Positions 1-11,390 are shown, numbered from the stretch's first letter. The stretch is DNA of 64,000 bases from Prorocentrum cordatum (GCA_963575745.1 CAUYUJ010014761.1:286371-350370), one strand, 5' to 3'. Numbers and translations are program-made. The notes: generated by a model not told the origin, from the letters alone.

Positions 1-225
1 ATCATCATCATCATCATCATCATCGGGACACCATCATCATCATTATCATCATCATAATCATGATCATCGTCCTCATCATCATCATCACCATCAGCATCAC
101 CATCATTATCATCATCATCGTCATCATCATCATCATCAGCAGCATCATCATCAGCATCACCATCATCATCATCATCATCATTATCATCATCATCATCGTC
201 ATCATCATCATCTCATCATCATCTT

Positions 226-285
<60 letters not shown>

Positions 286-286
286 G
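1..286 (+). repeat. (ATC)n microsatellite, edge of composite repeat copy 1
   Basis: Nearly pure ATC/CAT triplets with a few GTC and AGC interruptions and one GGGACACC insert near position 25. The same triplet block adjoins the GGGACACC module in the two other copies of the composite family near 13.7 kb and 44 kb. This copy is cut by the window start. Poly-His or poly-Asp frames through it are compositional. Confidence 0.9.
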
Positions 287-626
287 CATCGCGGGACACC
301 GGCGGGACACACCGCGGGACACCGCGGGACACCGCGGGACACCGGCGGGACACCGCGGGCCACCAGCCGCCCGGAAGGGAGACATTTGGTCCGGCCGCGC
401 CTCAGCCACACGGGACACCGGCGGGACACCGGCGGGACACCGCGCGCCACCGGCCGCCCGGCGGAGAATCATTTGGTCTGGCCGCGCCTCAGCCACAGGA
501 GACTTTCCTCTCGCCCGCCCACGCAGCTTCGCCTCGCCCGCACGGCACGCACGAACACGAAACCGAAATCGATTTCCCGGCAAGGGGGGCTCTCCGTTCC
601 ACTTCGATCTCACCCCCTCACCTCCG

Positions 627-683
<57 letters not shown>

Positions 684-690
684 GCTATGC
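287..690 (+). repeat. Composite GGGACACC/ATCGATTT repeat module, copy 1
   Basis: In order: a GGGACACCGGC-type minisatellite; two copies of a unit of about 44 bp containing GGAGACATTTGGTCCGGCCG or a close variant; a non-repetitive core containing CGAAACCGAAATCGATTTCC; and a (TA)n tail at 629-677. Copies with the same order lie at 12970-14130 (+) and 43480-45020 (-). The shared order of unrelated simple repeats shows one compound unit was copied. No coding potential is evident. Confidence 0.85.
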
Positions 691-794
691 GTGCAATATA
701 TGTACACGTAGGGAGAGAGAGAGAGAGAGAGACAAAAATTATCCCAGTGCGACCCTACCTAGGAGTTGGAACCCCTAGGAAAGCAGCATTAGTA

Positions 795-1203
795 GTAACA
801 GTAACGCTAAGCTAACGCTAAGCTAAAGCTAAGCTAAAGCTAAGCTAAAGCTAAGCTAAAGCTAAGCCACAGCTAAGCTAAAGTTAAGCTAAAGCTAAGC
901 TAAAGCTAAGCTAAAGCTAAGCTAAAGCTAAGCTAAAGCTAAAGCTGAGCAACAGCTAAGCTACAGCTAAGCTAAAGCTAAGCTAAAGCTAAGCTAAAGT
1001 TAAGCTAAAGCTAAGCTAAAGCTAAGCTAAAGCTAAGCTAAAATTAAGCTAAAGCTAAGCTACATCTAAGCTCAAGCTAAGCTAAATCTAAGCTAAAGCT
1101 AAGCTAAAGCTAAACTAAACGCTAAGCGAAAAGCTAAGCGAAACGCTAAGCTAAAGCTAAGGTACAGCTAAGCTAAAGCTAAGCTAAAGCTAAAGCTGAA
1201 GCT
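795..1203 (+). repeat. 11-bp satellite (GCTAAGCTAAA)n
   Basis: About 35 imperfect units built from GCTAA plus GCTAAA, with scattered substitutions (GTTAAG, CACAGC, ACGC). It ends at a short duplicated GCTCCCAGGGGACTGGGG motif (1207-1250). The unit differs from the TTTAGGG telomere repeat usual in dinoflagellates, so I do not call it telomeric. Seen only once in the window. Confidence 0.85.
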
Positions 1204-1290
1204 AAAGCTCCCAGGGGACTGGGGGGAACCGCTCCCAGGGGACTGGGGAAACCGCCCGGGGCGTGTAGCACTGCCCGGCCCCTTTAAGCT

Positions 1291-2346
1291 AAGAGAATAA
1301 GAAGCCTTCTAGGCAGAGCCTAGGTAGGGAAAAAGAAAGAGAAAGAGAGAGAGAGAGAGAGAACGAGAAAGAGAACGAGAATGAAATACCAAGATATAGA
1401 GAGGGTACGGGAACAGGCAGGGGGAGGGGGGGGACAGGAGAGATCCGCTTGAGACGCCAGGGTCTGGGTAAGACGACGGTTGGGGAGCAGGAGCGACGGA
1501 GGAGGAGGAAGAGGAGGAGGAGGAGGAGGAGGAGGAGGAGCAGTAGGAGGAGGAGGTGTAGGAGGCGGGAGTGGGAAAGGGAGGGGAAACGGGGCGGGGA
1601 AGGCAGAGGAGGCGCGGCGGGATAATGGCGAGGGGGGGGAGCGTGGAGCCGGGGAAGATGGGGGGGGGGGGGGTCCTCGCGGCCGTGGCGTGCTGGGGCC
1701 TTTTCCCAGCAGCCCGAGCTGGGCGGGGACCTGCAGGTCGCAGCAGGGGCAACCTCCTCCGCCTCATGGCCCCCCCCTGTTCCTGTTCCCGTTGCTGTTC
1801 CTGCTTCTGTTCCTTTTCCTCCTCGGCACCATCTGTTCTCATTGGATCCTCCCCCTCCTCCTCCTCCTCCTCCTCCTCCTCCTCCTCCTCCTCCTCCTCC
1901 TCCTTCTCCTGATCCTTCCTCATTGAACTCTCCTCCTCCTCCTCCTCCTTCTCCTCCTGCGCCTCTAAGCATCTCACGTGGCCCGCGGGGTGATCCGCAG
2001 GCGGTATCCATTCGATGGCGAAAGAGCAGCGGCCCCCTCGCGTGGGGAGCGGGAGGGTCAAGGCGGGAGAGAGGAGGAGGAGAGGAGGAGGAGGAGGAGG
2101 AGGAGGAGGAGGAGGAGGAGGAAAAGGAGGAGGAAGAGGAGAAGGAGGATGAGGAGGAGGTAGGAGGAGGAGGAGGATGAGGAAGAGAGGAGGAGGGAGG
2201 AGGAGGAGGAGGAGGAGGAGGAGGGAGGAAGGAGGAGGAGGAGGAGGAGGAGGAGAGGGAGAGGGAGCGGGAGATCTTGGGCAGGTCAGGGGGAGGGAGG
2301 GGTAGGGGAAGACAGAAGACGGAGGGGAGGACGGGGAGAGGCTTAG
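1291..2346. repeat. Purine/pyrimidine low-complexity block, no gene
   Basis: Contains (GA)n at 1330-1385, (GGA)n at 1493-1560, a CTC-rich strand at 1850-1915 and a long GAG/GGA block at 2070-2270. Long frames on both strands translate to Ser, Pro, Glu or Arg runs in every phase, the signature of triplet tracts. No motif was recognised between the tracts. Confidence 0.7.
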
Positions 2347-2494
2347 GTTGGGCATGTCCTCCTACCTGCGGGTGTGGCCAAACATTTTTTAAACAAACAA
2401 TGCTCAAACACAGTCAAACATAATACAAACATCGTCCCCAGACTATTTTTTCATACTATCTTTAAGTATTCCTCCTGTAGAGGGACGTGCCCGA
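2347..2494. mobile_element. TIR element family A, copy 1 (148 bp)
   Basis: Ends are imperfect inverted repeats: left GTTGGGCATGTCCTCC, right end reversed GTCGGGCACGTCCCTC. The interior is AT-rich, unlike the GC-rich surroundings. A second copy with the same ends and a shared interior motif (CATCGTCC.CA.ACTAT) is at 34247-34397. There is no clear target duplication. Both copies are preceded by AG and start with GT, and both are followed within 5 bp by AG, so an introner-like origin is possible but unproven. Too short to encode a transposase. Confidence 0.65.
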
Positions 2495-2495
2495 C

Positions 2496-2727
2496 TCAAG
2501 GAGAGGCTAAGAGCACGTAAGGAACTGAACGTGGAGGAAGATGATGCGGCAAACGCCGCTCGGCGTTCGGGCCTTCTGGGCACCACGGCTCCTGCTCCTG
2601 CCGGATCTCAGGCTCGTCGCACGGCCACTCAAACTGCGACCGCTTGCCGTCCTCTGTGTAGACGTAGGTCACGCCTGTACTGGCTGATGTCTTTTGGAGC
2701 CAACCTCGTGGAAGCACCGGCTGCATC
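2496..2727 (-). CDS. WW-domain-like exon, partial
   Basis: The minus-strand frame from the ATG at 2727 contains LPRGW near its start, then a T-Y-V-Y-T-E-D-G segment, then QFEWP. That is the order of a WW domain: first Trp after L-P-x-G, aromatic strand, second Trp followed by Pro. The spacing between the two Trp is 24 residues, slightly long for the family. WW domains bind proline-rich peptides, so a protein-interaction role is inferred. The frame stops immediately beside TIR element A. Upstream in the same frame (2805-2990) is another coding-like segment starting MKPPFKSPTSF, separated by an in-frame TGA, which suggests introns or a relic. Exon borders are not certain. Confidence 0.45.
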
Positions 2728-2990
2728 TGCTCCTGTCCGTCAACTTTTAATCGCAACGGAAGCGAGAGTGCCGTGCTGGATCCACAGTGCCGTTGGTTTT
2801 GCATTCACCCTGCCCCAAAAGTGTCTGAGGTTTCACTAGGTGGGTTCGGAACCGCTGGAAACTGTAATACGAGCATGATGGCCGCCATACAGACGTCACT
2901 GGAACAGCCGCGGACCCCTTGACCCGCCTTGGGCTTTGCCTTCACAAGTTTGGGTTCAAAGCTAGTCGGCGACTTGAACGGCGGCTTCAT

Positions 2991-4560
2991 ACTGGCAGAG
3001 GCGGCGGTTGGTCGGCGCAGCGAAGGCTAACCCGTCCACACAGCGCCAGTTCTTTGGAGACCGAACAAGAATCCCGCCGCAAACACTGTTCGGGAGCACC
3101 ATCGACACAAGCGTGTGCGCTTCCAGAGAAGGGAATCCGGGGCAAGCCCGAGACGAAGCTCAGATTTCTGGAACCTCCCGCCAAACCAACTACGAGCCTT
3201 GCCGCACGCACTGTCGCAGTCGCTCCGGACGGGGCCGCAGGCCCTCCCCGCCCGCTCGCCGCATCCTGCCAGATCGGTCGGATGACGAAGACGACCCGGG
3301 CAGGCCTGAGCCGGATCGGGTCGCGAAATCGGAGCGGGTCCGAAACGGCCGGGATCGCCCGCGAGTCGTCCAGGATCGAGTCGGAATCGGATCGCCGCGC
3401 CCGGCCCCGGCTGGGCTCGCCGGTGAGCCGAGCAGGACCCGGATGCACGCGAACAACTGCGGCCCCAGCCGCCGAGTCGAATCGGATCGTGGGCGGCCCT
3501 GCCGGGCGCCTCGGGGCGCCCCTGGGGCGCAAGCGCGCCGCGTGCTTGGCTGCAGCCAGGGCGGCCAGTCCTCGTCGAATCTGCCGCTCTGGGCCGCGTC
3601 CTCCAGCCTCCTCGAGGGAAAGAGGGGGCTTCCCGACAGCCAGAGGCCACATGAGCGACGACAAGGAACGGGTCTTGCGCAAGACGGCGTGGCGACCTTA
3701 CGCCGCGGCTTATGTGGGCCGCCCGCTTGGCACACCGCGCAGCGAAGAGGGCGCTTACGCTCGACCTTCCGCGCGAATGTTCGCGCAGTCGACCCCGTTT
3801 TCTCCCGTCGCTCACAAATCAACACCAAGCTTGCCGTACCAACCCTGGGACCCGAACTGGTTTTCTGACCCGCCTGGCCCCTGCGGCCCGGCAGTCCAGG
3901 GCCCAGAACGGGCCCGGCCAGGCTGGTGGTGGCGCTGTTCGGCAAAGTCCCTGGATCAGAGCTAGAGTGGGTGGTCTCCTCCTCCTCATCCTCCTCCTCC
4001 TGGTCCGCCCCCAGCCGCACGGCTCCGACGAAGACGCCCACGCCGACCACCATGCCGACGACGAGACGATGACCACACACCAACTCAGGCCTCAGGATAG
4101 CTCCCTATGGCTCAACAGAGCCCAAACATGCAGCCTAAGAGGCCCTGAGGCGGCCCCAAGAGCGCCCTTGGGCCTACTTTCCGGCCTCCAAGAAGCGATT
4201 TGTCCAACCCTCAGGCCTCTGCAATCATCCCAAGATGCAGTTGTGCTGTCTCCATCGACCTTGGAGCCACAGATCGCCCCAAGAAGATCCTAAAACTCCT
4301 CCCAAGAGCCGCACGAGGACCATAATACCCTACAAACAACTTCCAACAGGGCTTCAACAGGGCTACAGGAAAAACCCAAGAGGATTTACGAAATCGACAA
4401 GAAAACAATGCACGAAATCGACGGTCCCACCGCGCGAACTCAGCCTGATGAAAGTGAGCACCGATGCGCCTCCGGCGCCATCCGCGGCCTCTTCTGGCCA
4501 TTAAAGAAGGGAGGAGGGGGAATGGGACGCGGAATAGTGATGACGATGACGGTGAGGAGG
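2991..4560. other. No recognised gene
   Basis: GC-rich sequence with overlapping open frames on both strands and no recognisable domain. 3270-3420 has clustered CGGGTC/CGGAAT motifs; 4020-4075 has a short run of GACGACG and GCCGACC units. The minus strand near 3000 could hold upstream exons of the WW-domain gene, since CTGCCAG lies just before the ATG at 2990. Confidence 0.5.
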
Positions 4561-4720
4561 GAGGAGGGCGGAGGAGGAGGGCGGAGGAGGAGGAGGAGGA
4601 GGAGGAGGAGGAGAAGGATGAGGAGGAGGAGGAGGAGGAGGAGGAGAAGGAGGGGGTGGAGGAGGAGGAGGAGGAGGACGAAGAGGAGGAGGACGGAGTG
4701 AGGAGTGACGCGGGGCGTTG
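4561..4720 (+). repeat. (GGA)n tract
   Basis: A GGA/GAG purine tract with a few GAC and GAA units. The following 4721-5396 region has no recognised gene; it holds GGGGGG runs and a purine-rich patch at 5090-5200. Confidence 0.85.
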
Positions 4721-5396
4721 TTGAGTTAAAGCTAGGAAACAGCACCGCAGGATGGTTGGGAAATATGGAACATCTGTGGCGCGTCTTTCAAGACTCTTGG
4801 GCGCCTGTCGAAGTTGCCTGTCGAGGGCCCCAGCCCGATGCAGCCGCGTAAAGCGCAGGGCGTGGCCTTCTCCTCGTAAACTACGCGCCACAAGATGGAT
4901 GGGAATCGGGTCCCTGTGGGGGGCACGATCTGTGTGAGCGGTGAGCCGACATTGAAGGGGGACCGGCATGCCTGCGCGCACGCTGCGGCAGTGCGTGGGA
5001 CTCCCTGTGGGCGCACGAACCGTGGGAGGGGTGCGCTGAACGCGTTGGCTACGCAATGCCCTGCTAGGCGGGGGGGGGTCGGAGAGAAGGAAGGGAAAAG
5101 GCACTGCGGAAGGAGGGAGAAAGGGGGAGGAGGGAGAAAGAGGACATGGAGGACGAGGTGGGCGACGAGGAGGAAGCAAATGGAGGTGGAGGAAGACACG
5201 GAGGACGCGCCACACCGATGGGAGAGAGAAGCCTTCTCGTTGCAAAAGGCACCTCTCGGCACATCAGTGCTGCCTGTGGCCGCGGCTCGCCTGCTCACTG
5301 GTTCAACGGGAGCATGGCGTCGTAGAGTATCGCGTCGCCCTCACCCGAGAGCAAGCACCTGCTCATTGTAAGCATCTTCCAAGGTGTCTCCTCTGG

Positions 5397-6501
5397 TCAC
5401 GCCAGGGTTGCCACTGCAAATGACGACACGGATGAAAAGTCCTTGCCGCTCGAAGGCACGTCCTTCAGGGACGTATGCTGGGCACAGAACGCTGGGGGAG
5501 TCATTGCGTCTTTGTGATCGTCTTCGCCCAGCAGACCTCCGACGGCAAACCCTGCTCGTCTTAAATGCTTCACATATACATTCAGGTACAGGACGCCACT
5601 GCCTGTACGCCCATGAACGACTTTCAACTCAACCTTACCGAAAACAACCCATTGCGGAGCCTTCTCAACGCTTTGCGATACGTTGTAATGGTACCCTCCA
5701 ACTTTTTTGGCATCCGCCCAACGCCCAGTGACGTTCAACCCTTGGAAGTACATATCCGCACATTGCCCACCCAATCGGCGCGCGTCAGCCTGCACGTGCA
5801 GCAATGTGTCGTCGACGTTACTTCCACGAGGGATGTGTATCAGAACATGCTTGCCCGGCTTCATCAGATCGAATCGCTCGCCATGAACATTCTGCAAATG
5901 GGGATCGCCAGTAGCAGCCGCAGCGCCGGCCCCCCCCGCCATGGGATCTCCAGCGGGAAACGTCGGGTGCGGCGTCGGCCAGCCTGGCGGATACGTCGGG
6001 CTGGGAGTCGGGCTGGGCGTGGGCAGCGGCGTCGGGAAAGCCGTCGGGAACTGCGTCGGGTAGGGCGTCGGGAAAGCCGTCGGGTAGGGCGTCGGGAAGG
6101 GAGTCGGGTACGGTGTCGGGTAGAACGTCGGGTAAGCCGTCGGGTAGGGCGTCGGGAAAGCCGTCGGGTAGGGCGTCGGGAAGGGAGTCGGGTACGGTGT
6201 CGGGTAGAACGTCGGGTAAGCCGTCGGGTAGGGCGTCGGGAAAGCCGTCGGGTAGGGCGTCGGGTACGGCGTTGGGCTGGGGGTCGCCGCGCTGCCCCCC
6301 CAGATGTAAAACACTACATCGTCCAGCTTCTTGTAGCCGGAGCAAGAAGAACCACCGTTGACGCAGCGGTAGCCCGACGGGCCACCCCAACAATCGACTG
6401 TCCCATGCCCGAAGAAATCCGCCGGCCTCCTTGCGGGGCCATCAAGCTGCGAGGATTTGGCTTGCTGCTCCCTGCTCCAGTTCCAATTTCCATTGTAATA
6501 G
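5397..6501 (-). CDS. PTPY-repeat protein with C-terminal vWD-like GDPH domain (last exon)
   Basis: The minus-strand frame opens after AG at 6502, probably a 3' splice site because an in-frame TAG lies just upstream, and ends with TGA at 5397. The N-terminal part carries a Cys-rich segment with [11 protein letters not shown] and FYIWGG. Next is a run of roughly 25 [12 protein letters not shown] tetrapeptides (about 5990-6285), a probable extended surface or cell-wall linker. Then comes a globular domain starting ATGDPHLQN with [15 protein letters not shown], which has the GDPH signature of von Willebrand factor type D-like modules. Dinoflagellate genomes encode many proteins with this PT-repeat plus GDPH layout; their function is unknown and secretion is inferred. 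The frame is intact with no shift. Upstream exons, including any signal peptide, were not located. Confidence 0.8.
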
Positions 6502-6629
6502 TTCTACGTTCTGCTTCCTACTGTAAACTGTTGAAGTCCGCGCGAGGAGAGGGAACCGAAAAGCAGCCTGGTTAGCGTCCCCCCAGGGTTCCCAGAATTC
6601 CTGGGGGGGCGCGGCGCACGTGGAATACA

Positions 6630-6992
6630 TGAGAATCACGCCCCGAGGCCATGCACCCTCGAAAAGTACACTGTATTCGCGTTCCCGAAGCCATACACCC
6701 TTGTAAATGACAAATCTTCGCGCCCCCGAAACCCAAATCTTTAGTCAATTGTGCAATGCTCGCGTCCCTGAAGCCACGAATCCTCGCAAATTTCACGAGA
6801 TTCGCGTCACCCAAGCAAGAATCCATCGTACATTACCCGATATTCGCGTCTCCGAGGCCACAATCCTTCGTGAATTATAAAATTCTTGCGTCCCCGAGGC
6901 GGCACACCCTCGTAAATTATGCAATACTCGTGTCCCCGAAGCCATACACTCTCGCAAATTACTCCGTATTCGCATTGCCGATGCCAAGAATG
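6630..6992 (+). repeat. 42-bp tandem repeat, about 8 units
   Basis: Units follow the pattern TTCGCGTCCCCGAAGCCA, then about 10 variable bases, then CTCGTAAATTA. Because 42 is divisible by 3 the array stays open in a plus frame (14-residue unit with ASPKP and VNY) and in minus frames (MASGTR). Both strands being open argues that this is a minisatellite, not a gene. Confidence 0.8.
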
Positions 6993-8960
6993 CTCCAAGG
7001 TGCCCGAAGATGGTTCCAAGACGCCCCAAGAGGGCCCACAGAGGCCCCAAGAGCGCTCCAAAAGGCCTCCCGAGAGAGCCCCAAGAGGCCAAAGTCGTAG
7101 ATTTGACGAAAATGTTTGAAGAATTTTGGCCTTCACGCATTTTCGCTTTCCGACGCTCCAAGACGGCTCAAGGAGCTCCCAAGACCGCCCCAAGACAGCC
7201 CAAGATGCCTCCAAGAGGACCCAACGACGGCCCAAGAGGGCTCCAAGACGGCCCAAGAAGCGCCCAAGACGACCCAAGACGGCCCCAAGAGGTGCCCAAG
7301 CAGGGGACCACGAACCGAACACTCGATATTTGCGCCCCGAGAAGCCGCAGGAGGCCCCAAGAGCCCGTCAAGAGGCCCCAAGAAGCACCAAGAGGCGCCC
7401 AAGAGACCTCCAAGAGGCCCAAAGATACCCCACGGGGTCCCAAGAGGCCCCCAAGAGGCGCCCAAACCGCCTCCAAGAGGCTCCCCACGACACCCAAACA
7501 CATATACAAGAGACCTTAGACCCACAACCCAGGCACGGTGGCGGGATGGGCCGAAAGCCACTCGGATCCGCCGCCCCCTCTGGTCTTGCCGCAAGGATGC
7601 CTGGCGTGCTGGATCCTTTCCGGTTTTGATTATCTCAGAAATTCCCCTGGAGCTTCGGCCTAGCGCACCGGCCACACGGAATGCGCGCAAACGACCTCAA
7701 CATCCGGAAAAAATCCCCCAAGACGGCTCAAGATGTCTCCAAGAGGGTCCAGATGGCCCAAGATGGCTTCCAACGAACGAGCGAACGAACGAACCACCAC
7801 TGCGGACAGCTGTCCTGCTCGAGACCTGGTGGAGGAGGCCGTAGCCTCTTCAACCCTGTACATATGGACTACACGCGATCATGCATATGGACAGCGAGAC
7901 AATACAAAACAAATCTGCGACGGAGGAGGGGAGGAGGGAAGTCCTGGATGTGGATGTCGGCGTAGTGTCGTTACGTGGGGTGTGCGTATTGCCGTTCGAG
8001 TGTCGACCAGTGGTGGTGTCTTGGGCCGTACGAATCCAGGTGAAGTCGTTGGGTTGGCCTTTTGTACTCGGTGTGGGCGTTGGATGCTGGTCGGGGTTGT
8101 TTTGTTGGATGGCCAAGATGGCCCAAGATGGTCCCAGAGAGTCCAAGATGGCTTCCAAGTTCGCCCAAGATGGTCCAAGATGGCCTCCAAGACGGCCCAA
8201 GACGGTCCAAGATGGCCCAACACGGTCCCAGAGGCCTTCGAGAGGCTTGCAAGACGGCCCACGAGGCCTCCCAGAGGTGTTCCAGGAAGGGCCGAAGAAA
8301 CCAACCTTAGGTTTTTGAAGGATTTGTGCATTTCCTCCGTTTTCGTGTTCCGACCGCCCAAGATGCCTCAAGAAGTTCCTAACATCGTCCCAGAGGCCTC
8401 CAAAATGTCTCCAGAACGGCCCAAGAGGCCCCAAGGCCAGCCCCAAGAGGGCCCCAAGACGGCCGAAGAGCCTTCCGAGACGCCCAAGATGGCTTCCGAG
8501 ATACCTCCAAGACGGCCAACCAACACGACCTCCAAGATAGCCAAGATGGCCGCTAAGACGGCGAAGATGGCCCAAGATGGGCCCGAAAGGCCCGCAAGAT
8601 CGCCCAAAGATCGCCCAAGAGGCCTCCAAGATGGCCCCATGACGGCTACAAGAGGTCCCAAGACGGCTCAAGAGGCCTCCAAGACGCCCCCCCGATGGTC
8701 TCCGAGACGACCTGAAGCGCCCCAAGACGGCCCCAAAGTCAGTTCAGAGAGGCCCCCAAGACGGCTTCCGACGGCATCAGACGGGTCAGGAACGCCATAA
8801 GACGGCCAGAGAGGCCGGCAAGACGCTCCCAAAGGCGCCCAAGAGGCGGAAGGAGGCCCCCGAGAGGCATCCAAGCGGCCCCCTGGAAGCTCCCAGGAGG
8901 CCCCGACAGTACCACAAGAGGCTTCCAAGAGGCCTCCTCCTCTTCCTTGTTCCTCCGTCT
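6993..8960 (+). repeat. Degenerate CCAAGANGGC minisatellite array
   Basis: A 2-kb stretch of loosely spaced CCAAGA[TGC]GGCC, CCAAGAGGCC and CCCAAGATGGC words. Non-repetitive islands lie at about 7500-7690 and 7780-8090. The same word family in reverse orientation (GGCCGTCTTGG) fills 39960-43330, and traces recur near 55800-56050. All long frames here are rich in Pro, Lys and Arg and shared between phases. Confidence 0.8.
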
Positions 8961-9234
8961 CCTCCACTTCCTCTTTCTCTCCCCACATGTTCCCCGAAGG
9001 CGTTCCAGACCGACTCGGGGAACACATTGTCCGACAGCTTGGCCAAGCCCAACTTTCGGCCACAAAGGCGTTTGCAGAAAGGCAGGGGGCGGCGGTGATT
9101 CGCCGCGGCGTCTTCGATAACGCCAACGTCTCCACATGCGCTGATGACTCCTATCCGCCCCAGCATGATATTCCCAAATGCGCCACTGTAGCGCCGAGAC
9201 GCACCGACGCGACCCGGAATGTCAATGGTCGTGT
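8961..9234. other. No recognised gene
   Basis: A plus-strand frame starting near 8987 (MFPEGVPDRLGEH) runs about 90 codons without matching a family I know. It is not called as a gene. Confidence 0.4.
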
Positions 9235-9352
9235 GTTGTTGAGTCGGCTTGTGATTGAGTCTGGGTGTGAGAGAGTCTGAGTGCGGATGAGTCTGAGTAT
9301 GAGGTATGAGTGAGTGCGAGTGTGAGTGAATGCGAGTGTGTGTGTGTGTATG
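9235..9352 (-). repeat. Hexamer minisatellite (ACTCACACTCAG family), locus 1
   Basis: GAGTCTGAGTGTGAGTG-type units. The same family occurs at 11160-11390, 52320-52545, 53445-53840 and 54215-54455, and several loci adjoin a C/T-rich strand with TCTCCTCC. Confidence 0.8.
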
Positions 9353-10389
9353 TGAAACGTTCGAAAATCTCTCCCAACTCCACTTCGCTCCCTTCTGCTT
9401 TCTCCCCCGCCATCGCGCCCTCTGCAAGGGGTTCTCGCGGAACGCAGCCACATGCCCCCCCTCGTCCTTCCTCCCAGCCTTGCTTTCATATGTGGCAGAA
9501 GTCGGTGTTCGGACCGTTCCACATGCCTCCCCTAATCCGCCCCTCCCAGTCCTTTCTTTTCTTCACCCGCACCGTCTTCTTTAGGAGTGGCCTGCGGGCG
9601 ATTTGGGCTTCCTCTTAACGTCGCTTCGAGATCCCCGAACGGCTCGTGTTTTTTTGTCGCACAACTTCGCGTACTGGCTTTTGGCCTATTCCACGACAGC
9701 TCCCACGTGATGGGTTGGAGGCTCCTTGGAAGCTTCGTACAGCATCTCGGCTGGCGTCTCTGTTGGGGGCCGTTGGGGGGGGGCATTGTTGGTCGTCGTC
9801 CGTCGTGTTGGGACTATTCCAGACACCGTGCTGCGCCATGTGTTCGGCTTCGTGTCTGGGGGCCTTCTTGGGTCGCTATGGTTATGTTTTCGGGCCCCCA
9901 CTGCGCAGTATGGGCGGTCCCCGCAGCACTCTCTCTCACACCGTGCTCGCATGCTCGCACAGAAACGAACAAGCCAAGCACGTCGCTATCGCGCCGACGT
10001 TGAGGTCGATTGAGAGATTTGTGAGGTCGATTAAGAGAATGAAATGCGTCATCGTGCGGCTATCCCCCCCCTCCGTCCCGGAATTCCCCTTGGGAGATCA
10101 GGGACGGAATTGCACTACAAGTTGTCATATATATATATATACACATGGTTTGTCTCGTATTGCGAATGCCAATGATCAACGGTGTGCGTTTTCTTGTTGA
10201 TTCCGCGTTCGGCCCAGAACGCTCGTTTTTGTGAAAAAGCCTACGGGGTATTCGGGGGTCTGGCGGGGTTTTAAATGACCTTGTGTGGTCGTCCTCATGT
10301 TGTCCTCCCCCTGTTTTGGTCTCCGAGCTAAGGCCAGCAAACCGCTGCCGAAGCCGCGTTGCCGCAAAAAACCGTACTGTTTTCTGTCG
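9353..10389. other. No recognised gene; one (AT)n tract
   Basis: A CT-rich patch at 9360-9420, then mixed sequence with open frames on both strands and no recognisable domain. The minus strand at 9615-9700 has a Lys/Arg-rich tail that looks coding-like but was not identified. (AT)n lies at 10127-10142. Confidence 0.45.
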
Positions 10390-11150
10390 GCTGCGGGTCG
10401 TGGCGGCCTCTACCTGGTCCTACCGTCTGCTGTCGTATGCTATCGTCGGCTATCGTCTGCAGCGGTTCCTGGCAGCCCGAAGCTGATCCTATTGTCTGCT
10501 ATCGCCTGCTATCGTCTGCAGCAGGCGAAAGCAGAAGATAGGACCTGCTTGGGGCTGCCAGGGCCCGCAACCGTCTAGTATCGTCTACTATCCTCTGCTG
10601 CAGAAGATACCAGACGATGGGACCAGCTAGGCGATGCGGCCGCCAGGAACCGCTGCAGACGATTGTAGACGACAGCAGACGATAGGACCAGCTGTGGGCC
10701 GCGCCAAGAGCGGGTGCAGCAGGCGTAGCAGACGAGAACAGTCAATAGGATCAGCTAGGGGCTGCCAGCACCCGCTGCAGACGATAGAGAATTGGTGCTG
10801 ACGATTGCATACGAAAGCAGGCGATAGGATCTGATAGAGGCGGGGGGGGGCTGTTGTCTGATATCGTCTGCAGCAAACGATAGCAGACGATAGGACCAGT
10901 TAGGGACTGCCAGGATCCGCTGCAGACGATAACAGACGACAGCAAACGATACCAGACGATAACAGGACACCTGCTACGGGGCCGGCAGGGACTGCAAGGG
11001 GCCGACAGGAGGCAACAAGGCACCTGTGCGCAATCGTCTGCAACCGTCTGCTTTTGTTTGCAATCGTCTGGTATCGTCTGCTATCGTCTGATAGCGTCTG
11101 ATATCGCCTGTGCTCGTCTGCTTTCGTCTGCGATCGTCTGACACCAAAAA
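10390..11150 (+). repeat. CGTCTGCTAT/AGCAGACGAT repeat block, copy 1
   Basis: Dozens of CAGACGATAG decamers, in both orientations, spaced by short GC-rich linkers such as GGACCAGCTAGGGGCTGCCAGG. The right half (about 10650-11150) aligns with 11690-12110 in the same order of decamers and linkers, ending in CACCAAA.AGCCC, so a block of roughly 450 bp was duplicated. Confidence 0.8.
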
Positions 11151-11159
11151 GCCCTCAGC

Positions 11160-11390
11160 GTTTAGACTCACTCATACCTCAAACTCGGACTCACACACAT
11201 TCAGTCTCCGCCACACTCGCACTCACTTATATCTCATACTCAGACTCATCCGCACTCAGACTCACTCACACCCAGGCTCAATCACAAACAGACTCAATAA
11301 CACACAGACTCATTCACAGACAGACCACTCAAAATCCTATAAACTTAAATTCAGACACACTCACACTCAGGCGCACACTCATATAAACTC
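11160..11390 (+). repeat. Hexamer minisatellite, locus 2
   Basis: ACTCAGACTCACTCACAC-type units, followed by a CT-rich stretch (11395-11540) ending at ATCAAGGTGAGTCG, which resembles a 5' splice site but has no convincing exon in front. Confidence 0.8.

Noticed and set aside
1-300. Poly-His, poly-Asp and Met/Ile repeat proteins over (ATC)n
   Set aside because: Every frame of a triplet repeat is open; no start context or non-repeat domain.
795-1203. Telomere or centromere assignment for the GCTAA satellite
   Set aside because: The unit does not match TTTAGGG-type telomeres and nothing in the sequence supports a centromere.
4440-5245. Long Ser/Pro-rich minus frames over the GGA tract
   Set aside because: Composition-driven; no domain before or after the tract.
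6630-6992. CRISPR-like array
   Set aside because: Units drift along their whole length with no constant repeat and variable spacer division, and the genome is eukaryotic.
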